Shown: positions 53,198 through 61,509 of the stretch, piece after piece
How positions within the stretch are numbered: the stretch's first letter is position 1
Layout: each line of letters opens with the position of its first letter
NCBI GenBank assembly: GCA_031292355.1
Contig: JARLHI010000003.1
Coordinates: forward strand, 124,001 to 188,000
Direction of reading: 5' to 3'
Length of the DNA stretch: 64,000 nucleotides
Origin: Candidatus Obscuribacterales bacterium
GTDB taxonomy: Bacteria; Cyanobacteriota; Vampirovibrionia; Obscuribacterales; Obscuribacteraceae
Position numbers and translations under genes: made by a program
The notes under the pieces: generated by a model
The model's input: only the letters and a program-made list of their open reading frames with translations
Told to the model about the DNA's origin: nothing
The model's database searches: none

Positions 53198-53281
53198 TGC
53201 CCTTGGGGGGATTCGAACCCTCAATCCCTTACGGGCAACGCATTTTAAGTGCGTCTCGTATACCAGTTCCGACACAAGGGC
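53198..53281 (-). tRNA. trnL-UAA: tRNA-Leu (UAA)
   Basis: Read on the minus strand, the acceptor stem GCCCTTG pairs with CAAGGGC. The anticodon stem-loop GCGCACTTAAAATGCG-like region places TAA in the anticodon. There is a long variable arm (GTTGCCCGTAAGGGAT region), as in class II leucine tRNAs, and a normal GGTTCGAATCC T-arm. The discriminator is A and the 3' CCA is not encoded. The anticodon is continuous: no group I intron, unlike many cyanobacterial copies. It lies 84 bases after the membrane-protein gene at 53366. Confidence 0.93.
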
Positions 53282-53295
53282 TTGTGCGAAAGCCT

Positions 53296-53304
53296 ATTCT
53301 AGCA
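53296..53304 (-). promoter_or_regulatory. Extended -10 promoter of tRNA-Leu
   Basis: On the minus strand TG-C-TAGAAT lies 14 bases upstream of the tRNA. The extended -10 form compensates for a weak -35. Confidence 0.45.
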
Positions 53305-53365
53305 AACCCTGCGAATCTCTTGTACCAATAAAGCTCCAAGCGTTTCACACTCTTCACGCACCGAA

Positions 53366-54499
53366 CTAGTCAATAGCATGTCCGTCGGGCAAAGCGTCCA
53401 GGTTTTCAGGTGCCTCGAGATCTGGTTCAACTTCCAGCATCAGTAAGCGTGCAGTCCAAGCAAAAAACAGAAGCCAGAGAACACCAATCAGCCGGGCAAT
53501 ATCGCGCTTGATCTCGGTAGGGTCATGAAAGAAATTGCCCGTACAGGCCGAAACAATCAAAGTCACGGGATCTGGATTTTCGATTGTACCCGTCTTAATC
53601 CACGTCAAAATATGGATGCCCATTAAGCTTAGAGTTAAAAATGAGATCAAAGCGAGTGGTTTGGAACCAAGTCGAATTAGTTTGAAGGACAACCCGGTGT
53701 CTTCGCCGCGACACCAAACAATTGGCCGCCGTAAATAAAAACCGACGCCCGCGCATAGAAGCGAAGATAAGGCGACTTGCGTAGAGTTTTGAGTCCAGGT
53801 CTCAATCAAATAAAAAATAGCAAGCACAAACCACAGCCCTGACAAAGTATTCTGCAATTTATCGCGCACGCTTTTGTGAACATAGATAAAACGATAGACA
53901 CCAAGCAAGATGACGGCGAGCCAAAATACTGCAGCAAGCACTACAGGCACAGATTCGCGCGCACGATCAAATTCGTAATGAGACAAAAGAAACGACGTTT
54001 CTTTGTCCTTACCAAATGAGTCATAAAAGTCGGATTTTAACTGCGTATAGGCTTCGGTCTTGTGAAAAGATTTCATTGTGCTCTTAACAGCCCTGAGTCC
54101 TTGCTCTTCGGCCAGAATTCGAGGACCAGCGAGCAAATTGTAGAAGAAACTACTGAAAACACTGGCTGGAAGCTCGAGGCGTTGCGGCGTCTGGGTGGCG
54201 TATATAAACGTCGGATCTTTTTCAAATTTATTGGTCGCCCACTCACGCACAGCTCCTAGAGCATTAGCGTTTTTCTGCGAAAACTCGCTAATGACAAAGA
54301 CCATAGCGAGGCCGTGCGACTTGGAAATTCGGTTAGCCAGGGGCACATCGCTCGAATGCATGACCAGAGATGCAATATCTTCTGGTACATCGGCGCGTTC
54401 AATTGACAGCGGGTGTGGCTTGACGAAGTAAGCCATCACAAACGCCAGAGAAATTAGGATCAGCGAAATAGCTGTGGCTAATTTGAGTTTTCTCTGCAT
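53366..54499 (-). CDS. Multi-span membrane protein of unknown family
   Basis: A 377-residue membrane protein. One N-terminal span (TAISLILISLAFVMAYFV) is followed by a ~160-residue extracytoplasmic part with SKSHGLAMVFVISEF and FIYATQTPQRLELPASVFSSFFYNLL (by position). At least five more spans follow (e.g. VVLAAVFWLAVILLGVY, LWFVLAIFYLIETW, ALISFLTLSLMGIHIL, LIGVLWLLFFAWTARLL). The tail is acidic. No family, catalytic motif or conserved charged pair is recognised. The soluble domain between spans could be a sensor. Confidence 0.65.
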   Translation of the reverse strand: MQRKLKLATAISLILISLAFVMAYFVKPHPLSIERADVPEDIASLVMHSSDVPLANRISKSHGLAMVFVISEFSQKNANALGAVREWATNKFEKDPTFIYATQTPQRLELPASVFSSFFYNLLAGPRILAEEQGLRAVKSTMKSFHKTEAYTQLKSDFYDSFGKDKETSFLLSHYEFDRARESVPVVLAAVFWLAVILLGVYRFIYVHKSVRDKLQNTLSGLWFVLAIFYLIETWTQNSTQVALSSLLCAGVGFYLRRPIVWCRGEDTGLSFKLIRLGSKPLALISFLTLSLMGIHILTWIKTGTIENPDPVTLIVSACTGNFFHDPTEIKRDIARLIGVLWLLFFAWTARLLMLEVEPDLEAPENLDALPDGHAID

Positions 54500-54809
54500 A
54501 CCAGTGCTTTCTATGAACCCATTCAGTATACGAGGTCTAGTCTAATTAACTCTTGGGCGTGATTAACCTGAAGTGGCGTTTGCTTTTCGACGCTGACTTG
54601 GCCTAAAAAGGACAGCAATTAATAAAAATCAATCCACCAATAATCCGTAATCAATAGCGGCACTTATAGCCCAAAGAACTTGTCAATTAGTCATTGGGAC
54701 TATCAACTCTCCTCCTAAACTCAGGAGTGTTCTCGTCGCATTCTCGTCGGCACATCGACGCTGTCAAATAAGCGATGTAGACTTTAGTTCCCCAAGGGTG
54801 GTGTAGAAA
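54500..54809. other. Intergenic region with leader repeats
   Basis: This 310-base gap separates two divergent genes. It has a tandem TTCTCGTCG (54730-54738 and 54741-54749), a five-pair CTCCT/AGGAG hairpin near 54710-54725, and a six-pair ACATCG/CGATGT pairing (54752-54757 with 54773-54778) in the leader of the gene at 54810. I see no gene in it. Confidence 0.4.
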
Positions 54810-55649
54810 ATGTTCGAAAATCAACGTTCGGCTCAGTCGCTGCTTCAAAAATCCTTGCTCTCTGTGACGCTCATGATGACGATTGGCGTTTTTGTCAGCC
54901 CATCCGTTCATGCCCAGAATAACGCACCAGCAAGCAACATTCGCAAACCACTAGATGTTGAAATTGAACACGATGAAAAAGTACCTGGCTTGGCCCCCGA
55001 ATATCAAGTTGGCAACCGCATTGACCCAACCCAATTGACGGCTTTGAGTCCAGATAATTTGTGGTTTCCCATTCCGTCCTGGCTTGCCGGCAAATGGCAT
55101 TCAGAGAACATGACGGTGACCAACGTCACCAACTGTCTTACCGGACAAAGTGCAAAGGTGCACCTGGAGCGCAAAGAAGTTGCTGATGTTGTGCACGGTT
55201 TTCAAAAAGATAAAAGCGGTCAGGTCTGGGAATTTCTGCAGATTCCTCGCGTTCAAAAGGTAAGCGTTGACAATGGACAATGTTATTTGACATGCTCTCG
55301 CGAAGATGTTTTGAGAACTGATAGCACTGCCGTCTTACTTAAAATCCTAAACAATCAAATTACTGTCGATAAAAAGAACAAAGTACTAGCAACAGAGCAG
55401 GTGCAACAGATTAGCAACTACTTGCCGCTAGAAGATGGGATAGTACGCATGGAAGCGTCTTTGAAGAACTTCGATGCTGACGGTGATCCGCAACAAGTTC
55501 AAAAGGCTGAAAAAGTGATACAGCGCATTGCCCCCTATGAAGCCATCGACAGCAAGGACGGTCTCGATTTAAAGCAGCTTTTCGTCGAATTCCTTAAAAA
55601 GAACGGTAAAGAAGATCTTGTACCGGACAACCTTAAAGCAAAATTGTAA
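54810..55649 (+). CDS. Secreted SWLAG-family protein, copy 2
   Basis: A 279-residue exported protein homologous to the one at 49795-50619. The signal peptide ends in VHAQ. The shared frame is: ID(P)xxLxAL then IPSWLAGKWH, a SGQVWEFLQIPR strand, RTDSTAVLLKILNNQITVDKKN (by position ~170-190), ISNYLPLEDGIVRMEAS and a final LDLKQLFVEFLKKNGKEDL helix. Identity is modest, but the order of blocks is the same. No known family is visible. The gene at 55712 follows on the same strand 62 bases on and may be co-transcribed. Confidence 0.65.
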   Translation: MFENQRSAQSLLQKSLLSVTLMMTIGVFVSPSVHAQNNAPASNIRKPLDVEIEHDEKVPGLAPEYQVGNRIDPTQLTALSPDNLWFPIPSWLAGKWHSENMTVTNVTNCLTGQSAKVHLERKEVADVVHGFQKDKSGQVWEFLQIPRVQKVSVDNGQCYLTCSREDVLRTDSTAVLLKILNNQITVDKKNKVLATEQVQQISNYLPLEDGIVRMEASLKNFDADGDPQQVQKAEKVIQRIAPYEAIDSKDGLDLKQLFVEFLKKNGKEDLVPDNLKAKL

Positions 55650-55711
55650 ACGTGACTTCGTGCACCGCTGTCGATACCAAAAGAATAGTAAAAATATAGG
55701 AATTAAGCAAA

Positions 55712-56470
55712 ATGGTGAATCGATTCTATCCGAATGCTCTACTCGCTTTGAGCACAGCTTGTCTCGTTGCTAGTCTAGTAAGCCTCGCTCCAGGTAGTGC
55801 CGCTCAAAAAAATTCCACTGCCGCAGCAGGCGTTTCTAAATTGGCTGTGACATTCGACGGGGCACATCTGGCAAAAACGCTGAATATCAAAATAGTTCCT
55901 AAAACTCCTAACAGCATTGATGATGCACCATTCATGAATGGAGAACCCGAGCACCTTCAGATAAGTTTCGATAACGACAAAATAAATGACGGCTTTGATT
56001 GGCATCGGCAGATTCTTGTCTATCCTCTTACTCCATATTCGCAGCTTTTCACAGGTAAAGAAAGGACCGAGTTTGATAAAACTGTAGGATCGCTGAAATC
56101 AATAGTGCAAAAGCGATCAGCTGCTGGGGTAAAAGAATTGCCCATGCTGCCTGCGATGGAATCGTATGAGGTGTTTCACAGTCATGTCAAAATTCTAGAC
56201 TACAAAGGTGGCACCGGAGTTGCGTTTATAACTTGCTACGCGCAAGATGAGGCGCCTTTCAAAAATGGCGATTTCTTTTATTCATATCAAGGACTCAGCA
56301 GTGACGGCAAATACTATATTTCGCTGACCTACCCAGTGAAAGCAAAAGCTCTGAAGGATAATACGCCGCTAAAAGCCGGCATCAAGTTATTGACGAATCT
56401 ACCCGATAAAGAATTTACGCCAAGCCTTAGTGAAATCGATAAAATGATTGAGTCAATCTCAATTAAGTAG
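55712..56470 (+). CDS. Secreted protein of unknown family
   Basis: A 252-residue exported protein. The signal peptide (LLALSTACLVASLVSLAPGSAA) leads to a globular, beta-rich mature part with LAVTFDGAHLAKTLNIKIV, QISFDNDKI, GGTGVAFITCYAQDEAPFKNGDFFYSYQ (by position) and YYISLTYPVKAKAL. No named family or active site is seen. AGGA lies ten bases before the ATG. The acetyltransferase gene starts 13 bases past its stop, so these may be one operon. Confidence 0.6.
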   Translation: MVNRFYPNALLALSTACLVASLVSLAPGSAAQKNSTAAAGVSKLAVTFDGAHLAKTLNIKIVPKTPNSIDDAPFMNGEPEHLQISFDNDKINDGFDWHRQILVYPLTPYSQLFTGKERTEFDKTVGSLKSIVQKRSAAGVKELPMLPAMESYEVFHSHVKILDYKGGTGVAFITCYAQDEAPFKNGDFFYSYQGLSSDGKYYISLTYPVKAKALKDNTPLKAGIKLLTNLPDKEFTPSLSEIDKMIESISIK

Positions 56471-56483
56471 AGTCAAACAGAGC

Positions 56484-57026
56484 ATGGACAGTGTACAAAG
56501 TGGCAGTCGCACATTTCTCACGATCGCAAATCTAAGCAATCTGACCGAGCTAAATAATCTAAGACAGCGCAACATAGATTTTCATAAGCCTTGGGTTTAT
56601 CACGGCAATACCGATACGTATCTCGAAAAAATCGCCTCCGGGAGAACCATCAGTTTGCTCTTATGGACGTCTCCAAGCACTTCCTTGATCGGCGTCATCA
56701 ATCTGAATGAGCCGGTAATGGGGGCCTTGCAATCTGCTTACCTTGGCTATTTTATCGACGAGCGATTTGCTGGGCAGGGCTATATGTCGGAAGGATTGCG
56801 ACTGGCTCTCGACCATGCTTTTAGCAAACTTGGTTTTCACCGATTGGAAGCAAATATTCAACCTGGCAACACCTCATCTATTGCTCTCGTTAAGCGTCTG
56901 GGTTTTCGGCTGGAGGGTTTCTCACCGAAATACCTCAAAATAAATGATCACTGGTGCGATCATGAACGCTGGGCCATACTTGCTGACGAACGAGTCAGGG
57001 TCAAAACAATTGAGAGCTACGTATGA
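56484..57026 (+). CDS. GNAT-family N-acetyltransferase (RimJ-like)
   Basis: A 180-residue acetyltransferase of the RimJ type. It has the strand-loop-helix LGYFIDERFAGQGYMSEGLRLALDHAF (by position ~85-110), with the acetyl-CoA loop R-F-A-G-Q-G-Y. It continues LGFHRLEANIQPGNTSSIALVKRLGFRLEG and the ending KINDHWCDHERWAI, typical of the ribosomal-protein or aminoglycoside-like amine acetylases. The ATG is at 56484, with an upstream in-frame TTG unlikely. Its stop overlaps the methyltransferase start (ATGA), so the two are made together. Confidence 0.86.
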   Translation: MDSVQSGSRTFLTIANLSNLTELNNLRQRNIDFHKPWVYHGNTDTYLEKIASGRTISLLLWTSPSTSLIGVINLNEPVMGALQSAYLGYFIDERFAGQGYMSEGLRLALDHAFSKLGFHRLEANIQPGNTSSIALVKRLGFRLEGFSPKYLKINDHWCDHERWAILADERVRVKTIESYV

Positions 57027-57697
57027 TCAATAGGGATGAAGTTCTTACACGCTTACGCAACGTGAGCGAGCGCGTCACAAGCGATGGGAAAGCAGTCGCC
57101 AGTCTAGATCAAACAGTCCACGAAATTTTTCCAGTAGCAATAACAGCTACTGAAGGCAAAGTTTTGCGCGACTGGATTGTCAAAGAGAAAGTCGCTACAA
57201 CGATTGAGATAGGGCTTGCTTACGGAATTTCAGCACTATTTATCTGCGAGGGGCTTCTTCTGAACGGGCACAATGACGCACGACACGTCGCTGTGGATCC
57301 CCACCAATCTGGCTTTAAAAATTGCGGATTACAGCTGCTGGAAGAAGCCGGAGTTACGGATCTCATCGAATTTCACGCAGTAGAGTCACAAATTCTACTA
57401 CCAAGATTGTTGAGTGAAGAACGACGTTTCGAACTAGCTTTCATTGACGGGAGCCATCTTTTTGAACGTGTATTCCTCGACTTGATATACCTTGGACGTC
57501 TCGTAAATCCGGGCGGCATCATCTTTGTCGATGATTATCAACTCCCAGCTATCGCGCGGTCCGTATCTTTTTGTTTGAGCAACCTTGGTTGGACACTTGA
57601 GGAGTTATCGCCTGCAGATGAGCATCATCAATGGGCGGTGCTGAGGACAGCAAGAGAACCGGCTCCTCGAACATTTCGTGACTTTGTTGATTTTTAA
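57023..57697 (+). CDS. Class I SAM-dependent methyltransferase (Methyltransf_24 type)
   Basis: A 224-residue Rossmann-fold methyltransferase. Motif I is ATTIEIGLAYGISALFI, the acidic strand end HVAVDPHQSGF contacts the SAM ribose, and the later FELAFIDGSHLFERVFLDL and VNPGGIIFVDD are the catechol-O-methyltransferase-like signatures. The acceptor is unknown; related proteins methylate small hydroxyls or sugars. Its start overlaps the end of the GNAT gene by four bases, suggesting joint action on one substrate. Confidence 0.85.
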   Translation: MINRDEVLTRLRNVSERVTSDGKAVASLDQTVHEIFPVAITATEGKVLRDWIVKEKVATTIEIGLAYGISALFICEGLLLNGHNDARHVAVDPHQSGFKNCGLQLLEEAGVTDLIEFHAVESQILLPRLLSEERRFELAFIDGSHLFERVFLDLIYLGRLVNPGGIIFVDDYQLPAIARSVSFCLSNLGWTLEELSPADEHHQWAVLRTAREPAPRTFRDFVDF

Positions 57698-57843
57698 AGT
57701 CATTGACACAGCCCGTAGTATCATGTGCAAATTCATAATAACGAGATTTTGACACAAAAACCAACAGCCCAACATAGACAAGCTCTTACCGCGAGAGGCG
57801 CACCAGAGCTGGCCTCACATAGAGTTTAATTGGAAGTGCTGCT

Positions 57844-58254
57844 TCAGCCCATTCGACTTATAACTATCTTAAAGTACTGCTCGATATCGAGTCGCGAGAT
57901 ACCATCACGATATTCAGGCGTTCCCTCCTGCACGGAATCAGCAATATCCTGCTGATTGCTTAGCAAGAACATGATAAATGATTTCTCGCGCATGTCGATA
58001 TTTGGATCGTTGAAGACAGCGTGCAGCTCGGAAGCTTCTATAAATCCATTATTGTTTGTATCGAGCTTATCGAACTGTTCGTAAGCATACTTTTTGATGT
58101 CTTCCAGATTACGCTGTGCAGGCGATATCTTCTTTTGCTGAGGATCAACGCTTAAACTAAACCACGCATTTTCAAGATCCTTGTCTTTTGGATCTTTGGC
58201 TCCGCCCTCATCTTGATTGCCGCCCTTTTTGTTAAAAAGTTCATTTAGGGCCAT
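57844..58254 (-). CDS. EF-hand protein
   Basis: A 136-residue soluble protein with one canonical calcium-binding EF-hand loop, D65-T-N67-N-N69-G70-F-I72-E-A-S-E76, flanked by helices (YAYEQFDKL and ELHAVFND). A second, degenerate hand (YRDGISRLDIEQYF, ~115-128) follows. The N-terminal 30 residues are charged. No signal peptide is seen, so it is probably cytosolic. GGAG lies eight bases before the ATG at 58254; a longer frame to 58356 lacks support. It may be a calcium sensor, but its partner is unknown. Confidence 0.82.
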   Translation of the reverse strand: MALNELFNKKGGNQDEGGAKDPKDKDLENAWFSLSVDPQQKKISPAQRNLEDIKKYAYEQFDKLDTNNNGFIEASELHAVFNDPNIDMREKSFIMFLLSNQQDIADSVQEGTPEYRDGISRLDIEQYFKIVISRMG

Positions 58255-58670
58255 GCCAGCTTCTCCTTGGTGTTTTGGTGGGCGCCGGTGATGGCTTTTG
58301 TCATCACTGGCCTTTGTTTCAGGGGTAAGTATGTAGTTCGGGCCACGCTTGGGCAATTATCATCCAACCCTTGGTAATGTACCTTCGGTGTGCAGAAACT
58401 AATCTCTTGTTACATGCGCGTCGTCATAGCCCTTCGGAGTAGTTTGTGGAGAACTGACAATCACACGAGCTACCGCACATGCGACATTGTCCAGAAATTC
58501 TCACGATCAGATTTAGATCGCCTTCAGATGCATTGAAGCATAGCTTGTAATGACTAAAATCCTACAGCAAGACACCTTGCAATTTGTAAAAGCACATCGC
58601 CGCCGTCAAATCGAATTTCTTTGACGAAAGCATCAGCGGTGTGAATAAAACTGGCCGGAAAATAGTGCAT
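58255..58670. other. Gene-free stretch
   Basis: These 416 bases lie between the EF-hand gene and the end of the VOC gene. Only short open frames occur, none with a ribosome site or a recognisable protein. I see no clear terminator, tRNA or repeat. Confidence 0.5.
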
Positions 58671-59114
58671 TCAAGTGCTCTCGATCGAGTGAGCATGACA
58701 GACAATCTCGTACTTAATTCCCTCCAGGTCCTTAAAAAAAAGCGCGTAATAGCCAGGCGGAACATATTCTGGATATTCTCGTGGTGGGCTGACTATCACC
58801 GCCCCTATCTCCACCAATTCACGATGTAGCCTATCGACTTCCGCTCGAGACGATGCTCGAAAAGCAAGATGATGCAGTGCACCCGGTCTTCTGCGATGGA
58901 TGGCGTCTGAAGCGTACGCACTTCTGGGCGAAGTGATTGCAAAACACAAACGCTCGCTTTGCCATTCGACCACATGGAATTCATTTTCCGCGATTTTAGC
59001 CTCGCCTCTCTTATTGAGGTCGAATCCAAGCAATGGAAGAAATTTGTCGTAAAATGGCACGGCCGTCGCCATATCTTTGACGGTGATTTGGATGTGGTCA
59101 ATAATTGGTTCCAT
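58671..59114 (-). CDS. VOC-family (glyoxalase-fold) protein
   Basis: A 147-residue vicinal-oxygen-chelate protein made of paired beta-alpha-beta-beta-beta modules. Marks are the opening IDHIQITVKDMATAVPFYDKFL with the metal-site histidine, the second-module GALHHLAFRASSRAEVDRLHREL, and the closing YYALFFKDLEGIKYEIV with the metal-ligand glutamate. This is the usual length of VOC enzymes such as glyoxalases and fosfomycin-type thiol transferases, but substrates vary widely. Single gene, divergent from the kinase. Confidence 0.88.
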   Translation of the reverse strand: MEPIIDHIQITVKDMATAVPFYDKFLPLLGFDLNKRGEAKIAENEFHVVEWQSERLCFAITSPRSAYASDAIHRRRPGALHHLAFRASSRAEVDRLHRELVEIGAVIVSPPREYPEYVPPGYYALFFKDLEGIKYEIVCHAHSIEST

Positions 59115-59191
59115 CGAGATTTCCTAAGCCTTGAAACTTGTAGTATCTTAACGGAAGGATAGCAAACTCAAACTCGCTTTAAGTCACTTTC

Positions 59192-61261
59192 ATGCCCCAG
59201 CTACCTTCAGAGCCAGAAGATAAGACAGTCCCAAGCGCTCGAGGCGACAGCGAAGGCGTTGGTCAAGTAATCGCTGGAAAATACCAAATTCTGTCGCAGC
59301 TTGGCAAGGGCGGCATGGGCGCAGTTTACAAAGTTCGCCAGATTTTTCTTGACGAGATTTTTGCGCTAAAGCTGCTTGCACTCAGCAATATAATGAGTGG
59401 AGTTCAACTCCGAAGATTTCAGCAAGAAGCCAAAGCAGCACGGTCCTTAAGCCATCAGAACCTAGTAAAAGTCCACGACTTTGGTGTGCTCGAAAACGAG
59501 CAACCATATTTGGTGATGGACTATGTTGATGGCCCCACACTTGCAGAATATCTGCGCACTAATGGAACACTGACGGTTAAACAAGCAAAACTTCTGTGCA
59601 CCCAATTGTGTTCAGGTCTAGCGCACGCGCATGACAAAGGTATTGTTCACAGAGACATAAAACCCAGTAATATTATCGTTGTCAGCGAGCACGAACTAGG
59701 CACCGAAGGTAGTATCAAAATTGTCGATTTTGGTATTGCCAAAATTATGACAAATGAGCACAATCTGCAGCAGCTGACTCGAACTGGAGAAATTTTCGGC
59801 AGCCCTTTTTACATGAGCCCTGAGCAATGCCTCGGCACTCCCGTAGATCAGCGCTCAGATATATACTCGTTGGGCTGCGTGCTTTTTGAATCGCTAACAG
59901 GCACACCGCCATTTATTGGTAGCAATTCATTGCGTACAATGGTCTTGCATGAAACTGCGCCAATCCCGTCACTAAAAGAGGCCAGCTTAAGCAAAGAATT
60001 CCCAGAAGCTATCGAAAGGATAGTTGCGAAGATGCTGGCGAAATCACCAGCCGATCGATATGAGACGGCTCATGCAGCCGCTGATGACTTGAGTCAATCT
60101 GGTCTCACCAGTGTTACGCCAACCCAAGTCACGAAAAAGGACGCTCGAACTAGAGTAATTAAAATTGTCGCTGGTACAGCAATTTTCATTACAGGTTTAT
60201 TTCTGTTGGGGGTTACGGCGACCAGTTTTTTTCAATCAACCGCACCGCCAAAATCTTCGACAACTATTAAGTCAGATTCGACGGATGAAATGATCAACGC
60301 CGTCGCAGGAGGTGTACATACTACTGCCTCCACTCTGGCTCTAGCGCCAAGATCCAGTTGGACTGGCCAAGCGATTACATCAAAGAAGCTGTGGAAAGGT
60401 GCAAATCAAGTTAGGGAATTTGTCTTCCCTAGTGTGCCGATTGGATGTGTGACAACTCACTTGCGAAAAGCTACCAGAAATTGGCACCAATTAGAGGTGG
60501 TCGCTTCCGGTACTCGAGATTTTCCAGCAAACGAGCCGCTGACTTTTCTCATTGACTTCGAACAGTTTCCGAAAGGATTTCCAGGTGACTACAAATACAT
60601 TGGACCCGATGAATTTTTTGGTCTGCACCTGAAGGGATCGGCATTAACGGCGCTCTTCGAAGACACAATGCCTGTCAATCAGCAAAAGTTTATGCTCAGT
60701 GTTCTAGAGACGGCTCAACACTGGAAAAACCTGCATGCCGTACTTTTAGAACAAGTTTCGTTGGACGACAGGTGGATGCGAGCGCTCGACAAAATGCCGA
60801 ATCTGGAAAACCTTCTTATAGTTAGGCCCTATAAGGGATTTGTTTCGTCAAAAAACTACGAATTTTTTCACGGGTTGCGCAGAATTTGGTTGAATCAAAC
60901 AGCCTTGGAGCCATTCACTGACAAACTCCGGGGAAGCAGTCAACTTGAGCGTCTCGTCGTCGCAGAATGCGATATCACTGACAAATCCATTGACAATCTT
61001 GCTGATTGTACTGGGCTGAAAGAATTACATTTCCTGCAACCAAAGCTCGGCAAAAACGTGCTTGAACATGTGTTCAAACTTGACCAAGTCGAAGCCCTTA
61101 ATCTGTCAAAAACCGAACTTTCAATTGCAGAAGTGCAAAATATCCTACATAGAATGAAGATCAAAAAGCTGGTGTTGAGTCCAGATACCTATAAGAGAAC
61201 GCGCGAAGCAAATTTTCTTGATCCTCGTCTTCTTGGCGATCAATCGATGCCCACACAGTAG
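59192..61261 (+). CDS. Membrane Ser/Thr protein kinase with LRR-like extracytoplasmic part
   Basis: A 689-residue protein. The N-terminal Hanks-type kinase has the glycine loop LGKGGMGAVYKV, the ATP-binding lysine K60 (FALKLL), the catalytic HRDIKPSN with D155, DFG with D179, and an activation-segment end GSPFYMSPEQ. A short linker leads to one membrane span (~324-346, IFITGLFLLGVTATSFF). The exported half includes a beta-rich region and then leucine-rich-like repeats (~520-680: LENLLIV, LRRIWLNQTAL, LERLVVAECDITDKSIDNLADC, LKELHFLQPKL, VEALNLSKTEL). This is a transmembrane receptor-kinase plan; the ligand is unknown. Confidence 0.9.
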   Translation: MPQLPSEPEDKTVPSARGDSEGVGQVIAGKYQILSQLGKGGMGAVYKVRQIFLDEIFALKLLALSNIMSGVQLRRFQQEAKAARSLSHQNLVKVHDFGVLENEQPYLVMDYVDGPTLAEYLRTNGTLTVKQAKLLCTQLCSGLAHAHDKGIVHRDIKPSNIIVVSEHELGTEGSIKIVDFGIAKIMTNEHNLQQLTRTGEIFGSPFYMSPEQCLGTPVDQRSDIYSLGCVLFESLTGTPPFIGSNSLRTMVLHETAPIPSLKEASLSKEFPEAIERIVAKMLAKSPADRYETAHAAADDLSQSGLTSVTPTQVTKKDARTRVIKIVAGTAIFITGLFLLGVTATSFFQSTAPPKSSTTIKSDSTDEMINAVAGGVHTTASTLALAPRSSWTGQAITSKKLWKGANQVREFVFPSVPIGCVTTHLRKATRNWHQLEVVASGTRDFPANEPLTFLIDFEQFPKGFPGDYKYIGPDEFFGLHLKGSALTALFEDTMPVNQQKFMLSVLETAQHWKNLHAVLLEQVSLDDRWMRALDKMPNLENLLIVRPYKGFVSSKNYEFFHGLRRIWLNQTALEPFTDKLRGSSQLERLVVAECDITDKSIDNLADCTGLKELHFLQPKLGKNVLEHVFKLDQVEALNLSKTELSIAEVQNILHRMKIKKLVLSPDTYKRTREANFLDPRLLGDQSMPTQ

Positions 61262-61303
61262 CCGTTAATTCATTTTATCACCGAACTCTTTGAATCTAGC
61301 ATT

Positions 61304-61330
61304 GTGTCGACATCGTGAGCGATGTTACAC
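61304..61330. other. Hairpin after the kinase gene
   Basis: GTGT-CG-ACATCG, a TGAG loop, and CGATGT-T-ACAC form a long imperfect stem 43 bases after the kinase stop. No T-run follows, so it is only a possible 3' end structure. Confidence 0.35.
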
Positions 61331-61509
61331 GATCCGATTGTTCCGTACGTCACGTGGTTTGTCTGCTGAAGTTTCACAGCACGTTGCAGTCTTAATTCAT
61401 CCCAGATAAAAAGCCTTTTCACGTTTCAACTGTTGGCCGCAGCGCCTCAAAAAAAGAAAGCACATGCTTTACTTATTCAATAATTCAGTGCGTATTAGGA
61501 AACAAAGAT

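Noticed and set aside
53198..53281. Group I intron in tRNA-Leu
   Set aside because: The anticodon stem and loop are continuous and the total length is a normal 84 bases.
58549..58623. 24-codon frame in the gap before the VOC gene
   Set aside because: No ribosome site, no hydrophobic or conserved feature, and length expected by chance.
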